A stretch of DNA of 64,000 nucleotides from Streptomyces liliifuscus (GCF_016598615.1 NZ_CP066831.1:372001-436000); one strand, 5' to 3'. Shown: positions 1 through 8,556, counted from the first letter of the stretch. Translations and numbers: made by a program. The notes: generated by a model not told the origin, from the letters alone.

Positions 1-575
1 ACCGCAACAAGGACAAGAACAACATCCTGTACGAGATCGCCAACGAGCCCAGCGGGGTGAGCTGGTCGCGGATCAAGAGCTACGCGGAGCAGATCATCCC
101 GACCATCCGCGCCATCGACTCCGATGCCCCCGTGCTGGTCGGAACCCGTGCGTGGTCCTCGTTCGGCGTCTCCGAGGGCGCCAACGAGTCCGAAGTGGTG
201 AACAACCCGGTCCGGGCGACCAACATCATGTACACCTTCCACTTCTACGCGTACTCGCACCGCGACGAGTACCTGGCGACCCTCTCGCGTGCCGCCGACC
301 GGCTCCCGGTCTTCGTCACCGAGTTCGGCACCCAGAACTACGCCGGCGAGGGAAGCAACGACTTCGCCATGTCCCAGCGTTACCTCGACCTCATGGCCAG
401 CAAGAAGATCAGCTGGACGAACTGGAACTTCTCCGACGACAACCGTTCCGGAGCCGTCTTCAAGACCGGAACCTGCAACAGCAACGGGCCCTGGACCGGC
501 ACCTCGCCCCTGAAGCCCGCGGGCGTGTGGATCCGTGACCGCATCGCGACGCCCGACAACTTCCCGGCCGCCTGA
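1..575 (+). CDS. Secreted-type endoglucanase, glycoside hydrolase family 5, C-terminal part
   Basis: The reading frame is open from base 3 to the TGA at 573-575, so the 5' end lies outside the window. The fragment starts with RNKDKNNILYEIANEPSG. The NEP glutamate fits the GH5 acid/base residue, and the later VFVTEFGT glutamate fits the nucleophile. GH5 enzymes cleave beta-1,4-glucans by a retaining mechanism. The protein stops soon after a conserved region containing SWTNWNFSDD, with no C-terminal cellulose-binding module. The N-terminal signal peptide and any upstream module cannot be seen. The family call is firm; the exact substrate (cellulose, mannan, other glucan) is inferred. Confidence 0.88.
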   Translation, partial: RNKDKNNILYEIANEPSGVSWSRIKSYAEQIIPTIRAIDSDAPVLVGTRAWSSFGVSEGANESEVVNNPVRATNIMYTFHFYAYSHRDEYLATLSRAADRLPVFVTEFGTQNYAGEGSNDFAMSQRYLDLMASKKISWTNWNFSDDNRSGAVFKTGTCNSNGPWTGTSPLKPAGVWIRDRIATPDNFPAA

Positions 576-592
576 CTCCTGATCGCCCAAGT

Positions 593-653
593 GGGGCGGC
601 GTCGTAGACGAGCCGGCCTCGTGAAGACGAGGTCGAGACTCCGGCGCCGCCCC
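593..653 (+). terminator. Stem-loop terminator after the GH5 gene
   Basis: The arms GGGGCGGCG (593-601) and CGCCGCCCC (645-653) pair perfectly. A nested hairpin (CCTCGT-gaag-ACGAGG, 617-632) lies between them. The structure begins about 18 bases after the GH5 stop codon and precedes the 3' end of the opposing CHRD gene, so it could act in both directions. There is no U-tract, as is common in actinomycetes. Confidence 0.6.
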
Positions 654-716
654 TCTCCTCACCCGCGCTCCTCAGGAACCGAACAGCCCTGGTGTCAGCA
701 GCAGTGGGTGTGACAG

Positions 717-1385
717 TTACCCGGTGCTCTCGACGAGGGTGTCGAGGGTCTCCTCGGTCATGGTGTCGGGGACGTGGATGCCGGGAGCGAGCTTGTAGGC
801 CTGACCGCGGACAGCACCACCAGGGAACTCCGCGGTGTGGATGTTGAAGTACCAGTTCTGGGGGTTGGCCTTGATGCCGTCCAGCAGGTCCTGGTCGTCG
901 ACGGCAACCGTTCCGTAGACGAACTTCTTGCCGTCCTCCAGCTTCTTCGTGAAGAACGGGATCTTCACATCGCCGTTGACACCCTTGACGCCCTTGTGAA
1001 GGTGACCGAGCGTCGGCGTCCCGATCCCGGTGAAGGTGAACGCGTAGGAGACCTGGTCGCCCTGGATCCGCATCAGGGCGAGCGCGTGCCCGTCCTTGTC
1101 ACCGACGGCCGGCCCGCCCTCGACCGGCACCTCGTTCGCACCGCTGAGGACCGACGAGAAGAAGGCCGCGCCCTCCTTGTTCTTGTCCCAGCGGCCGACA
1201 TCCTGCACGGTGCCGCCCCCGGCGGCGTGCTCGCCACCGGCTGACGCGTGCCCGCCGGCGGCCGGGCTACCCACCGCGGCACCGGCCCCGGCGCCGGTCG
1301 CAGCGTCCTCACCGTTGCAGGCGGTCAGCACGAGCGCACCGGCGACAGCGGATACGACGATCATCCCAAAACGCTTGCTCTTCAT
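717..1385 (-). CDS. CHRD-domain lipoprotein
   Basis: The 222-residue protein starts with a lipoprotein signal peptide (MKSKRFGMIVVSAVAGALVL) ending in the lipobox LTAC, so it is expected to be lipid-anchored on the outer face of the membrane. A low-complexity Gly/Ala/His linker follows (about residues 25-60). The rest matches the CHRD (chordin-like) fold: FFSSVLSGANEVP near its start, GHLHKGVKGVNGDVKIPFF in the middle and NIHTAEFPGGAVRGQ near its end. The ATG at 1385 has GAGAGG about 10 bases upstream; a TTG at 1403 is less likely. Bacterial CHRD proteins have no settled biochemical role. It is a single-gene unit, convergent with the GH5 gene. Confidence 0.85.
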   Translation of the reverse strand: MKSKRFGMIVVSAVAGALVLTACNGEDAATGAGAGAAVGSPAAGGHASAGGEHAAGGGTVQDVGRWDKNKEGAAFFSSVLSGANEVPVEGGPAVGDKDGHALALMRIQGDQVSYAFTFTGIGTPTLGHLHKGVKGVNGDVKIPFFTKKLEDGKKFVYGTVAVDDQDLLDGIKANPQNWYFNIHTAEFPGGAVRGQAYKLAPGIHVPDTMTEETLDTLVESTG

Positions 1386-1951
1386 GGTAGTTGGGCCTCT
1401 CAAGCAGTGCGGCCACGACTGTTTCGCGGTCCGTCACCCACAACACGGACAGCCCTCACGACCCTGATCAGCCGATGACACTCCTGAGACACCCCTGAAA
1501 CGACCCACGATCACTCGGAACACGGTCCTGACAGAGAACCCGCACCGAGCGAGCCCGCCCAGCGGCCGACAGGACTCGACGGCGCGCCGACCCGCCGTGG
1601 CCGGGGGGCATGGCCGAGGAGGGAACTCGGCTGCCACTACGGCACGGGCCCCATCGCAGACAAGGTGTTCACACTCACGATCGAGGCAGCTCGACCGCCG
1701 CTTGGTCCCTAGCTGCTGTGGGAACCAAAGGGCTGCCCCGGAATCCGGTGGGTGACAGTGCTACATCGTGAACGAAGTACGGCCCCAGCTGGCTGGATGA
1801 TCTGCTGTTCTCCTCAGTAGAGGGCGTGCTCGTGGAATCCGTCCAGGTGTCCGATGCGGTCGTCCGGGTCGGGGCCCGGACGACCGCATACCGGGCACAT
1901 GCCCGGTATGCGGGTGCTAGGCAGAACGAACGGCTGCGATCGACGGTGCTC
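1386..1951. other. 566-bp gene-free stretch containing paired hairpins
   Basis: No frame here has convincing codon bias or a recognisable product. The only clear structure is the pair of hairpins at 1854-1911, listed separately. Confidence 0.6.
1854..1911. terminator. Two overlapping perfect hairpins downstream of the sigma-factor operon
   Basis: Hairpin 1 has 15-bp perfect arms at 1854-1868 and 1875-1889 with a 6-base loop. Hairpin 2 has 11-bp perfect arms at 1886-1896 and 1901-1911 with an ACAT loop. They share bases 1886-1889, so both cannot be fully paired at once. They lie about 40 bases beyond the stop codon of the minus-strand gene ending at 1952, which suits termination. The shared bases would also allow alternative folding. 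Confidence 0.6.
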
Positions 1952-2569
1952 TCACGGGTTGCACGGCTTGACCGGGCCCTTGATGAACGTCTGGCTGAAG
2001 AAGTGGCTTGACTGCATGCCGGATCCCTTCGGCGCGGGACCGGGCAGGTTCTCCTCGACCAGATACGTGTCCGCATGCGTCATGACATACCGGTAGTCCC
2101 ACGTGCCGTTGCCGGACTTGTCCGCCTTGAGGGGCTCTCCCCGATCGAACTGGCACCTCTTGCCCGCGGGAACCTTGTCGACGATCGCCGTGAAGCCGGC
2201 TGCCCGGATCTTGCGCGCCAGCTTCTCGAACTGCTGTGGGTCACCCCGCCAGTCGAGGTCGCGGAAGGAGACCGTCAGGGTGCCGTCCGGATTCTTCTCC
2301 ACCGCATAGGCCGGGGTCTGCGTCCCGTTGGGCACCGCCACCGTCACACCTGCCGCGATCGCTGCCGCCACCAGCCCCAAGGCGAACCGCTTCTGGACTT
2401 GGCGCCTCCGCCCGCCGGTTCGTTGTTCTTTCATCGTCCGCCAACTGCGCATCAGGTGTTCCTCACGCTGGATCCGTCGGCCGGCGGGGAGGTCCCGCTC
2501 GGCCGGTACGGCCAGCAGTCGGCGTAGTGCTTGGACGTCGCCGCTCTGGTGCCTGTCTCCGTTCACCAC
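1952..2569 (-). CDS. Sigma-factor-coupled membrane-anchored protein (CU044_5270-like)
   Basis: A 205-residue protein with a cytoplasmic N-terminus (about 1-60), including a PAGRRIQREEHLM stretch, then one transmembrane segment (about 62-82, ALGLVAAAIAAGVTVAV) and an extracytoplasmic domain of about 120 residues. This layout is typical of CU044_5270-type proteins encoded directly after ECF sigma factors. They are thought to act as membrane partners or anti-sigma-like sensors. The GTG start at 2569 lies 7 bases inside the sigma-factor gene, which implies translational coupling. The proposed partnership rests on gene order and architecture; no classic zinc-binding anti-sigma motif (HxxxCxxC) was seen. 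Confidence 0.7.
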   Translation of the reverse strand: MVNGDRHQSGDVQALRRLLAVPAERDLPAGRRIQREEHLMRSWRTMKEQRTGGRRRQVQKRFALGLVAAAIAAGVTVAVPNGTQTPAYAVEKNPDGTLTVSFRDLDWRGDPQQFEKLARKIRAAGFTAIVDKVPAGKRCQFDRGEPLKADKSGNGTWDYRYVMTHADTYLVEENLPGPAPKGSGMQSSHFFSQTFIKGPVKPCNP

Positions 2570-3237
2570 GGTCCCCTTCCGTTCTCTCCGCTCGGCCGGA
2601 CCGCCTCGTGGCGGTCACCTGTCTGCTGCCGTCCCGCCGCCGCAGGTTCCGTGTCCTGGTCAAGATTCTTCTGCGCCAGCTTCTCGAGTCGGCGGCGCGC
2701 CCGGGACAGCCGGGAGCGGACGGTGCCCACCGGTACCCCCAGCGCCTCGGCGGTCGCGACGTAGTCCAGCCCGGCCCACACGCACAGCGCCAGCACCTCG
2801 CGGTCCGGCCGCGACAGCTGGTCAAGCGCCGTGCGCACGGCGGCTATCCGCTTCTGGTCCTCCAGTCGGCCGACCACCTCGTCGGCGAAGTCCGGCAGCA
2901 GATCGGGCGGGGGCATGCGCTCCATCAGGGCCCTGTGCCGCCGGGCCGTGCGCCACCGGTGGTGCACCACGTGCGTGGCGATCCCCAGCAGCCACGGCAG
3001 CAGGCTTCCGCCGTGCGGCTCGACTCTCTCCCGCATCCGCCAGGCTTCGAGGAACACCAGCGAGACGCAGTCCTCAGCGACCGACCAGTCCCCGGTCAGG
3101 CGGAAGCAGTGGTTGTACACCGCCCGCCCGTGCTCGCGGAAGAGCACCCTGAACGAGTCCTCGTCGCCCGCTCGGACGCGGGCCCGGAATAGTGGCTCCA
3201 TGTCTGGCTCTGCCCCGCCGCCACCCACGAGTTCCAT
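2563..3237 (-). CDS. ECF-type RNA polymerase sigma factor
   Basis: A 224-residue sigma-70 family protein of ECF size. Region 2 lies at about residues 25-95 (FREHGRAVYNHCFRLTGD, AEDCVSLVFLEAW, then LPWLLGIATHVVHHRWR). Region 4 lies at about 135-190, with a helix-turn-helix in YVATAEALGVPVGTVRSRLS. The product should direct RNA polymerase to a small stress or envelope regulon. It is translationally coupled to the downstream membrane protein. The ATG at 3237 has no clear ribosome-binding site; an in-frame ATG at 3201 (MEPLFRARV) preceded by a G-rich stretch is a plausible shorter start. The regulon cannot be deduced. Confidence 0.88.
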   Translation of the reverse strand: MELVGGGGAEPDMEPLFRARVRAGDEDSFRVLFREHGRAVYNHCFRLTGDWSVAEDCVSLVFLEAWRMRERVEPHGGSLLPWLLGIATHVVHHRWRTARRHRALMERMPPPDLLPDFADEVVGRLEDQKRIAAVRTALDQLSRPDREVLALCVWAGLDYVATAEALGVPVGTVRSRLSRARRRLEKLAQKNLDQDTEPAAAGRQQTGDRHEAVRPSGENGRGPW

Positions 3238-3419
3238 GTGACGTGCATCATAGATCCGGGGTGCCGACGGCTCGGCCGACGGGTGACTCCCACAACTACC
3301 GGCGAAACGACTCTCGCTGGCTTGTGACGCCTCTTCACGGCGTCGGGGTGGTCCCCGGGCAGGTGGGGACCGGGGTGACGGAGTCGGCGTGGGTCAGATT
3401 CACTGTGGTCTCGACGACG

Positions 3420-4046
3420 TCAGTCTTCAGGACGACGGTCCCGCGACATGCGGAGACGACCTCGCCGCACAAGGTGGTCCCACCCTGCCGGATCAGTAGC
3501 CCCGGCGGGTCCCTTGGGCGGGGCGTACCAGGTCACGCCAACCGCGCCGACGAGCAGGCCCGTGCACAGGCAGGTCAGCACGATGCCGTTGCGGAGGTAC
3601 CGGGCGCTGGCCAGGGCCTCTTCGTGGTCCTCGACCGCGAAGGGCCGACCGCCCGTACCGACGTCGGCGACGCAACTGGCGTATGGGCGGCCGTGCGCCG
3701 CGCGCAACAGGCTCAGGGCGCCGAGTCCGCCGGCGACGAGCGCTGTGAGCAGCAACACGCCGGCCGTGACCGCCCATTGCGGGGCCGCCTGCCCAATATC
3801 GCTGCGCCCCTTGATGAGGCCGAAGCCGACCAGTCCCGCCAGGATCACGCCCAGCCCGTTCCGCCAGGCGACGGCGACCTCGCGTACGCGGCCCAGCTCC
3901 TGAGCCAGGGCCCGTTGCACCGACCTGGCCCGACGCAGTTCGCCGGGGCTGGGTGTCGGGCCGGGCAGCAGCCCACCGAGGCCGGCCTGGCCAGCCTCGC
4001 CGGCGGGACCGCCGGCGCTCGTCGGTCCGGTCGAGCCGGTGGTCAT
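3420..4046 (-). CDS. Two-segment membrane protein of unknown function
   Basis: A 208-residue protein that I do not recognise. The first 60 residues are Gly/Pro-rich followed by a basic helix (ELRRARSVQRALAQELGRVR). Hydrophobic segments follow at about 75-88, 102-124 and 165-182. The ATG at 4046 overlaps the preceding stop codon by four bases (ATGA), so this is the last gene of a three-gene coupled operon. The same frame runs open upstream, but protein-like codon use begins only at this ATG. The unit may form a small membrane complex; no enzyme motif is visible. Confidence 0.68.
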   Translation of the reverse strand: MTTGSTGPTSAGGPAGEAGQAGLGGLLPGPTPSPGELRRARSVQRALAQELGRVREVAVAWRNGLGVILAGLVGFGLIKGRSDIGQAAPQWAVTAGVLLLTALVAGGLGALSLLRAAHGRPYASCVADVGTGGRPFAVEDHEEALASARYLRNGIVLTCLCTGLLVGAVGVTWYAPPKGPAGATDPAGWDHLVRRGRLRMSRDRRPED

Positions 4047-4384
4047 CCGCCTGCTCCTGCGGGAAGGGTCACGGACCAGTAGGCGCCACAGCCGGACTCG
4101 CCCTCCGGGGTGTTGTCGTACGCCACCGAGTCGACGGTGCAATACAGCACCAGCGAACGCCCCAAGGGGACGGGCGGTGCTGGCGTCACCGCGGGGACCG
4201 GTGTGTCGCTGTCGCGCAACAGTCGGCGTACCACCGTGAATTCCATCGGCTGCCCGCACCGGGGGCAGGGGCCGGACAGAGTCTGCGCGGTACCGAAGTC
4301 CTCCAACGTGAAGGAGTTCGCGGCGAGTTGCGCGTACGCCGGGTCCGTGACGCGCTGGTACGACAGGGCCGGGGGTGTGGTCAT
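4043..4384 (-). CDS. Small zinc-ribbon protein
   Basis: A 113-residue protein with a CPRCG knuckle near residue 40 and further cysteines at YCTV and SGCGAYW in the C-terminal half, consistent with one zinc ribbon. It lacks a signal peptide and membrane segments, so it is probably cytoplasmic. Its ATG (4384) overlaps the end of the upstream, frameshifted reading frame by ATGA. Its stop overlaps the start of the membrane-protein gene by ATGA as well. The tight coupling suggests a shared function with that membrane protein. The function itself is unknown. Confidence 0.68.
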   Translation of the reverse strand: MTTPPALSYQRVTDPAYAQLAANSFTLEDFGTAQTLSGPCPRCGQPMEFTVVRRLLRDSDTPVPAVTPAPPVPLGRSLVLYCTVDSVAYDNTPEGESGCGAYWSVTLPAGAGG

Positions 4385-4799
4385 CGGTGGTCTCCCGTTG
4401 GGTCGGCCGGGGTCGAGGCCGAGTGCGGTCGTCCGGCGTACACATCGCGCCCAGCGTGGCCGGTGTACGTGAATGCTTCCCAGTCGGAGAGTGCTTCGAA
4501 GGGCCGTGCGGTTGCGGGTCGGGGCGCCGTGTCGAGTTCGGGCACGCGGCGTCCGCCCAGTCGTCGCTGTCCTCGCCGAGTTCCTTCAGCCCCGCGCCGA
4601 AGTGCCGTACGGCGCTGTCGTGATCCCCCAGCCGGTCACAGACCGCGCCCACGCACGCGTACCAGAACTGACGGTCGAGGACGTCGAGTTCGTCCGGCGG
4701 CCCGGCGGCGGCCCGGTCCCGTACAGGCCCCAGAACCTGCTCGGTTTGCTCCGGAGGCGGCACCTCCAGCTCCATCAACTCCACCAGCGAAAGCCGCAC
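4381..4799 (-). pseudogene. Frameshifted first gene of the zinc-ribbon/membrane-protein operon
   Basis: The GTG at 4799 follows GGGGGACGAA and opens a well-biased frame (MRLSLVELMELEVPPPEQ..., with a tetratricopeptide-like stretch DRLGDHDSAVRHFGAGLKEL). The frame loses coding character near 4550. From there a different frame reads VPELDTAPRPATARPFEALS and DWEAFTYTGHAGRDVYAG, and ends at a TGA (4383-4381) that overlaps the next ATG exactly as expected for an intact operon. A single missing base around 4548-4556 would explain both halves, giving about 139 residues. This is either a genuine frameshift or a base-calling error. The family is not recognised. Confidence 0.6.
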
Positions 4800-5095
4800 T
4801 TCGTCCCCCGACCCAGCTCATGCACCCTGCGCACGACGAGATCCTACGAGCCGCCACGGAGGACCTGCAGGCTCACTTTGCAAGGGCACCCAGAAGAGCA
4901 TCCGGTCCGGGAAACGTCAGAGCACAAACGTCCGGGGAGACTCCGTCGGCGCATGGTCGGCACTTCGCGACACACCCCTCTGGTGGCTCATGCAGGACAC
5001 CATGGCGACCTGCAGGTTTACGGAAGCCCTGCAGTTCTTGCTCGGCGTAGCAAGTCGACGATCCCGGGTGGCACCACGCACGTCGCCTAGTCTCC

Positions 5096-5758
5096 ATGGT
5101 CATGCCCGACGAACGCTTTCTCGCCGCGACCAGAGCCTCCTATGACGTCATGGCCTCGGAGTACGCCCAAAAGGTGGGTTCCGACCTGGACGCCAAGCCA
5201 CTCGACCGTGCCTTGCTGGCCGCCTTCGCCGAACTGGCACAAGCAGGCGGAAACGGTCCCGTCGCCGATGTGGGCTGTGGACCCGGCCAGGTGACAGCGG
5301 TACTACGACGCTTGGGACTGAACGCGTTCGGGATCGACCTGTCGCCCGAGATGATCGCCGTGGCCCGCCGCACGTACCCGGACCTCCGCTTCGAGGTGGG
5401 ATCGATGCTGGCCCTGGATCTACCGCAGGCCTCACTCGGCGGATTGCTCGCCTACTACTCGATCATCCACATCCCATGGGAGCGCCGATCGGACGTGTTC
5501 TTCGAGTTCCACCGGGTGCTGGCACCCGGTGGGCAGTTGATGCTCGTCTTCCAGGTCGGTGACGACCAGGGACACCGCGCCGAGGCATTCGGCAAAGCCG
5601 TCTGTGTCGACTGGTACCGGCAGCAACCGGACGAGATCGCCGAACTGCTGCGACACACCGGGTTCGAAGTCCAGGCCACGATGACGCGACGGCCGGACTC
5701 CGCCGAGAAGACACCGCAGGGCTACGTGTTGGCACGCAAGCCCTTCGTCGAGTCATGA
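5096..5758 (+). CDS. Class I SAM-dependent methyltransferase
   Basis: A 220-residue Rossmann-fold methyltransferase. Motif I is VADVGCGPGQVT (about residues 56-67). The acidic residue after strand 2 is in FGIDLSPEMI, and the post-I region around LALDLPQASLGG is followed by YYSIIHI and a conserved LAPGGQLMLVFQ strand. It should transfer a methyl group from S-adenosylmethionine to a small molecule; the acceptor is unknown. There is no Shine-Dalgarno sequence before the ATG at 5096 or the in-frame ATG at 5102, so leaderless translation is possible. It stands alone between unrelated genes. Confidence 0.88.
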   Translation: MVMPDERFLAATRASYDVMASEYAQKVGSDLDAKPLDRALLAAFAELAQAGGNGPVADVGCGPGQVTAVLRRLGLNAFGIDLSPEMIAVARRTYPDLRFEVGSMLALDLPQASLGGLLAYYSIIHIPWERRSDVFFEFHRVLAPGGQLMLVFQVGDDQGHRAEAFGKAVCVDWYRQQPDEIAELLRHTGFEVQATMTRRPDSAEKTPQGYVLARKPFVES

Positions 5759-5976
5759 GTCTTGCGACCCCGTAGTCACGACCGGGTCCGCTCCACGAGC
5801 GCGGCTGTCACTTGTGTCACGAGACGTCATTCGGCCACACGCTGCGTACTCCAGCCCGATCCGCCGACCGGCTCCGCCGAACACCACGCGGTAGTCGCTG
5901 CCGGAGGCCGGCTCATCGGTGGCCGGCTTCCGAGCACGGTATGAGGTCGCTCATGGTTGTAGTGCTGGACACCTGG

Positions 5977-6558
5977 TCAGCAGTTGCGGATACGCAAGAC
6001 CGGTGCCCAGTTCACGTTCCTGGCCTGTTCGCTGTGGGCGGGGGGCATCAGCCAGCTCGACCCGTCCAGGAAGTACGTCCTGGGTCGAGTGCCTTCGGTC
6101 TGGCTGTTCTCCCACGAGCCGCGCGTGTACCAGGGGATGACGTAGTAGTCACACCGATACATGCCGATGTTGTCTCCGCGGAAGTCCTCGTACTGATAGG
6201 CGCAGAAGAACAGGTAGTCCGCTCTGCCTATGCAATAGGGGGAGTTGTACTCGTTCGTGGTCACCTCTCCCAGCGGACGCGGCTGCTTCTCGCCCGGCAC
6301 GGTGACGTTCAGTACCGCGCCGCCGAGGTCGACCTGATTGGGCGCGACCTGGGTGGCGTGTCCGGCCAGCTTCGCCAGATAGGCGTCCACCTTGTCCTGC
6401 AGGCCGACGGCCTGCTCGGTACTCAGACCCGCCGCGCGGGACTCCGCGACGAACGCCGTGCGATCACCGACCGCGGCGCTCGCCCCAGCAGTCCCGGTGA
6501 CGACGGCGAGGAGGGTCGTCATTGCTGCGCCGACAAGGGCTACTGACCTGGATCTCAC
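5977..6558 (-). CDS. Secreted protein with crystallin/I36-inhibitor-like C-terminal domain
   Basis: A 193-residue protein with a signal peptide (about 1-28, VALVGAAMTTLLAVVTGTAG then ASA). A helical region (30-75) precedes a Cys-containing beta-rich domain with YCIGRADYLFFCAYQYEDFR, then MYRCDYYVIPWY and LRIRNC at the end. The W/Y-rich, disulfide-capable pattern resembles the beta/gamma-crystallin and peptidase-inhibitor-I36-like proteins that Streptomyces secretes, but the match is loose. The GTG start at 6558 is preceded by GGGAGAAACTCC. No partner gene is nearby. The role is unknown; a protease inhibitor or cell-surface function is the most likely guess. Confidence 0.72.
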   Translation of the reverse strand: MRSRSVALVGAAMTTLLAVVTGTAGASAAVGDRTAFVAESRAAGLSTEQAVGLQDKVDAYLAKLAGHATQVAPNQVDLGGAVLNVTVPGEKQPRPLGEVTTNEYNSPYCIGRADYLFFCAYQYEDFRGDNIGMYRCDYYVIPWYTRGSWENSQTEGTRPRTYFLDGSSWLMPPAHSEQARNVNWAPVLRIRNC

Positions 6559-6894
6559 GGAGTTTCTCCCTCTGGTTGGCCTGACCAGGGCCGACGAGTC
6601 TCATCCCGTCAGCTGTGCAGGCGAGTTGCGGGTTTCCGGCGCAGCCGTCCTGCCGTTGCGCCGGTTTTGATCCGCACATTCAGGACCTCGGCCAGGCCGT
6701 GCCTCCGGTGTTGTCGTGACGCGGTCTGATCAGTCCCAGCGGAACAAGCCGAACGCAACTCACCACCCTCTGCCGTTGGTCCAGGAGTAGCCGACTACGG
6801 TTCACGCCGAGGACAGTGCTCCGACCACATGAGTTCGCCCGGCTTGTGGTCTTGGCGATTGGGCGTCCGGTGACATTTCTGGAAGGGAGCGGCC
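6559..6894. other. 336-bp intergenic stretch
   Basis: A divergent intergenic region between the secreted protein gene and a small plus-strand gene. Nothing beyond presumed promoters was seen, and no convincing hairpin or operator was found. Confidence 0.5.
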
Positions 6895-7125
6895 ATGCCG
6901 CACACGACACAGCAGTCCGCACCCGAGCCCGTTTCCAAGCCTGACTACCTCACCGAGAAGCAGTGGGCCGGACTCACCCTGGCCATTCTTCGCGGCGTCG
7001 TTGAAGGCGTCGAGAGGGCCGGGATCAAGGGAGCGTGGCCGTCGGATCTGGGGGTGACTGCGGTGGGGGCGGTACGGGCGCGACTGGACGAACTCATGGT
7101 GGATGAGGGCGCGTCGGACGGATGA
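6895..7125 (+). CDS. Small hypothetical protein (76 aa)
   Basis: A small acidic protein with Streptomyces-like codon use. It is preceded by GGAAGGGAG about 7 bases upstream of the ATG, which supports the start. A central amphipathic helix (KQWAGLTLAILRGVVEGVER, about 22-41) is followed by a second helical stretch ending in RARLDELMVDEG. It has no signal peptide, cysteines or known motif. It is monocistronic and unrecognised. Confidence 0.6.
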   Translation: MPHTTQQSAPEPVSKPDYLTEKQWAGLTLAILRGVVEGVERAGIKGAWPSDLGVTAVGAVRARLDELMVDEGASDG

Positions 7126-7255
7126 GGTGGTGCGGTCGCTGGCAGTGCACCTCCAAGAGGCCGGCTCGACCACCGCGCCTCACCAGCCGGACTGGACGTC
7201 ACCTCACATCCGCCGGCCCCGGCGAACCTGCACGGTCGCCGCATTGGAGACAGGC

Positions 7256-7627
7256 TCAGACGCCGTCCCGCAGGAAGTTCCAGGTGTCCGAGCCGACGAT
7301 GCCGTCGTCTTTGATTCGCCATCCCCTCTGAAATTCCTTCACCCAGTGCTCCGTATTCGAGCCGAAGTCGCCGTCGACCCTCAGAATCTGGCGGCCCTGC
7401 CAGTAGTTGAGGATGCACTGCACTTCACGTACCGCGTTGCCCTTGCTGCCGCGCCGTACGGTCGCGGTGCCGTCGTAGTACCCGCAGTAGAGCTGGATCC
7501 CCACCTCGGACCGCCCGGTTGTCGGCGTAGGCGGTGCTGCCTGGGCGGCGGAGGGCGCGACGGCAAGGATGCCGCCCGCCATCGCGACGGTGGCAACCAG
7601 GGCTGCTATTCGGTGACGGATGGTCAT
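7256..7627 (-). CDS. Small secreted peptidoglycan-binding-domain protein
   Basis: A 123-residue protein with a signal peptide (MTIRHRIAALVATVAMAGGI ... AQA, about 1-31) followed by one PG_binding_1-like repeat: VRRGSKGNAVREVQCILNYW, then LRVDGDFGSNTEHWVKEFQR and DGIVGSDTWNFL. Such domains bind peptidoglycan, so the mature protein should associate with the cell wall. A disulfide between the cysteines at LYCGYY and VQCILN is plausible. No catalytic domain is attached. The ATG at 7627 has GAGGGGG upstream; the frame is open further upstream but without coding bias. Confidence 0.85.
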   Translation of the reverse strand: MTIRHRIAALVATVAMAGGILAVAPSAAQAAPPTPTTGRSEVGIQLYCGYYDGTATVRRGSKGNAVREVQCILNYWQGRQILRVDGDFGSNTEHWVKEFQRGWRIKDDGIVGSDTWNFLRDGV

Positions 7628-7910
7628 TGAAGTATCCCCCTCTTGGTTCCGTACAGTTGGTCGGCCGCACGGGTCAGTAAAGGCAGCAGGCGATGTGAAA
7701 GGCCTGATGTGCTGGGCTCGCTCTCGCCACGTACACGAACCTGTTGAGTCCGTGATGGCGTTGCACATGTCACTCATGCTAGGGAGCAAGACGAGGGAAG
7801 ACTTATCCAAAACTGCTCAGCTCGTGCTACGTCTGTGCCGCCTCACGGCAGCACTGCGAGGAGCAGAACCCCGCGCTCCAGGGTCCCTTGCGCGTTGAGT
7901 CCGGGCAGCA

Positions 7911-8066
7911 TCAGTCCAGGACGACAAAAGCGTATTCGCCGGTCCGGGCCATACACAGTCCCTGCCGGCTGTCATGGGCGAGGTCGACGCTGTAGCCCTC
8001 GGCGGTCAGACCGGTGTGCAGGGTGTGGGCAAGGTCGACCTCGTCTTCGACCACCAAGACGCGCAT
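7911..8066 (-). pseudogene. Truncated two-component response regulator receiver domain
   Basis: From the ATG at 8066 the product reads MRVLVVEDEVDLAHTL, then LTAEGYSVDLAHDSRQGL and TGEYAFVVLD, and then stops. This is the first half of an OmpR-type receiver domain, ending exactly at the phosphoacceptor aspartate. After one inserted base the next codons would read LMLPGLNAQG, the normal continuation of VVLDLMLPG, so a single-base deletion caused the stop. Even repaired, the frame ends about 20 codons later at a TGA, with no effector domain. No sensor kinase remains nearby. Confidence 0.8.
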
Positions 8067-8556
8067 GCGGTGCAGCCTCGCACAGCGCTGGCCCGCCTTC
8101 CTGATCGGCCGGTCAGGTTGGATCAGCATCCGGTCAACGAGGTCCCGGCATGCTGGCCGAGTCTCTTCGCCACTGTTGAAAGGCCCTGCCACCGATGTCC
8201 GTTGCTGAACGTGCCCCCGCCGCGGCCAGACGGTTTCCCCTCCCGCACGCGCCCGTCGTCAGTCACCGCTCCGGCCTGTGACCGATGGCGGTCCCCAGCC
8301 TCGGGCGCCTCTGCGGTGACGCGGGGGTGCTGAGCCGAGTTGGTCAAGATCAAGGACACGACGGGCCATCATCACGCCACAAGCGATAGGGAGGTCCGAG
8401 CGGGCGAGCGAAAGCGAACCCTTGCCCCTACGAGCCGACATGAGGAACACCGCCTCGATGGCGAAACGGTCGGCGGCAGATTTACGCCTGACCAGCAGAA
8501 ACCCAGTGATTACACCCGGAAGACAACAAGTACTCAGATAGCCTCCAGGGGGAGAC
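8067..8556. other. 490-bp stretch upstream of the subtilase gene
   Basis: No open frame here has coding bias or recognisable product. The stretch presumably carries the subtilase promoter and decayed sequence adjoining the broken response regulator. Confidence 0.5.

Noticed and set aside
3420..4799. A single 459-codon minus-strand gene
   Set aside because: The long frame joins three things: the frameshifted head of one gene, a shadow of the zinc-ribbon gene, and the real membrane-protein gene starting at 4046. ATGA overlaps at 4384 and 4046 show separate genes.
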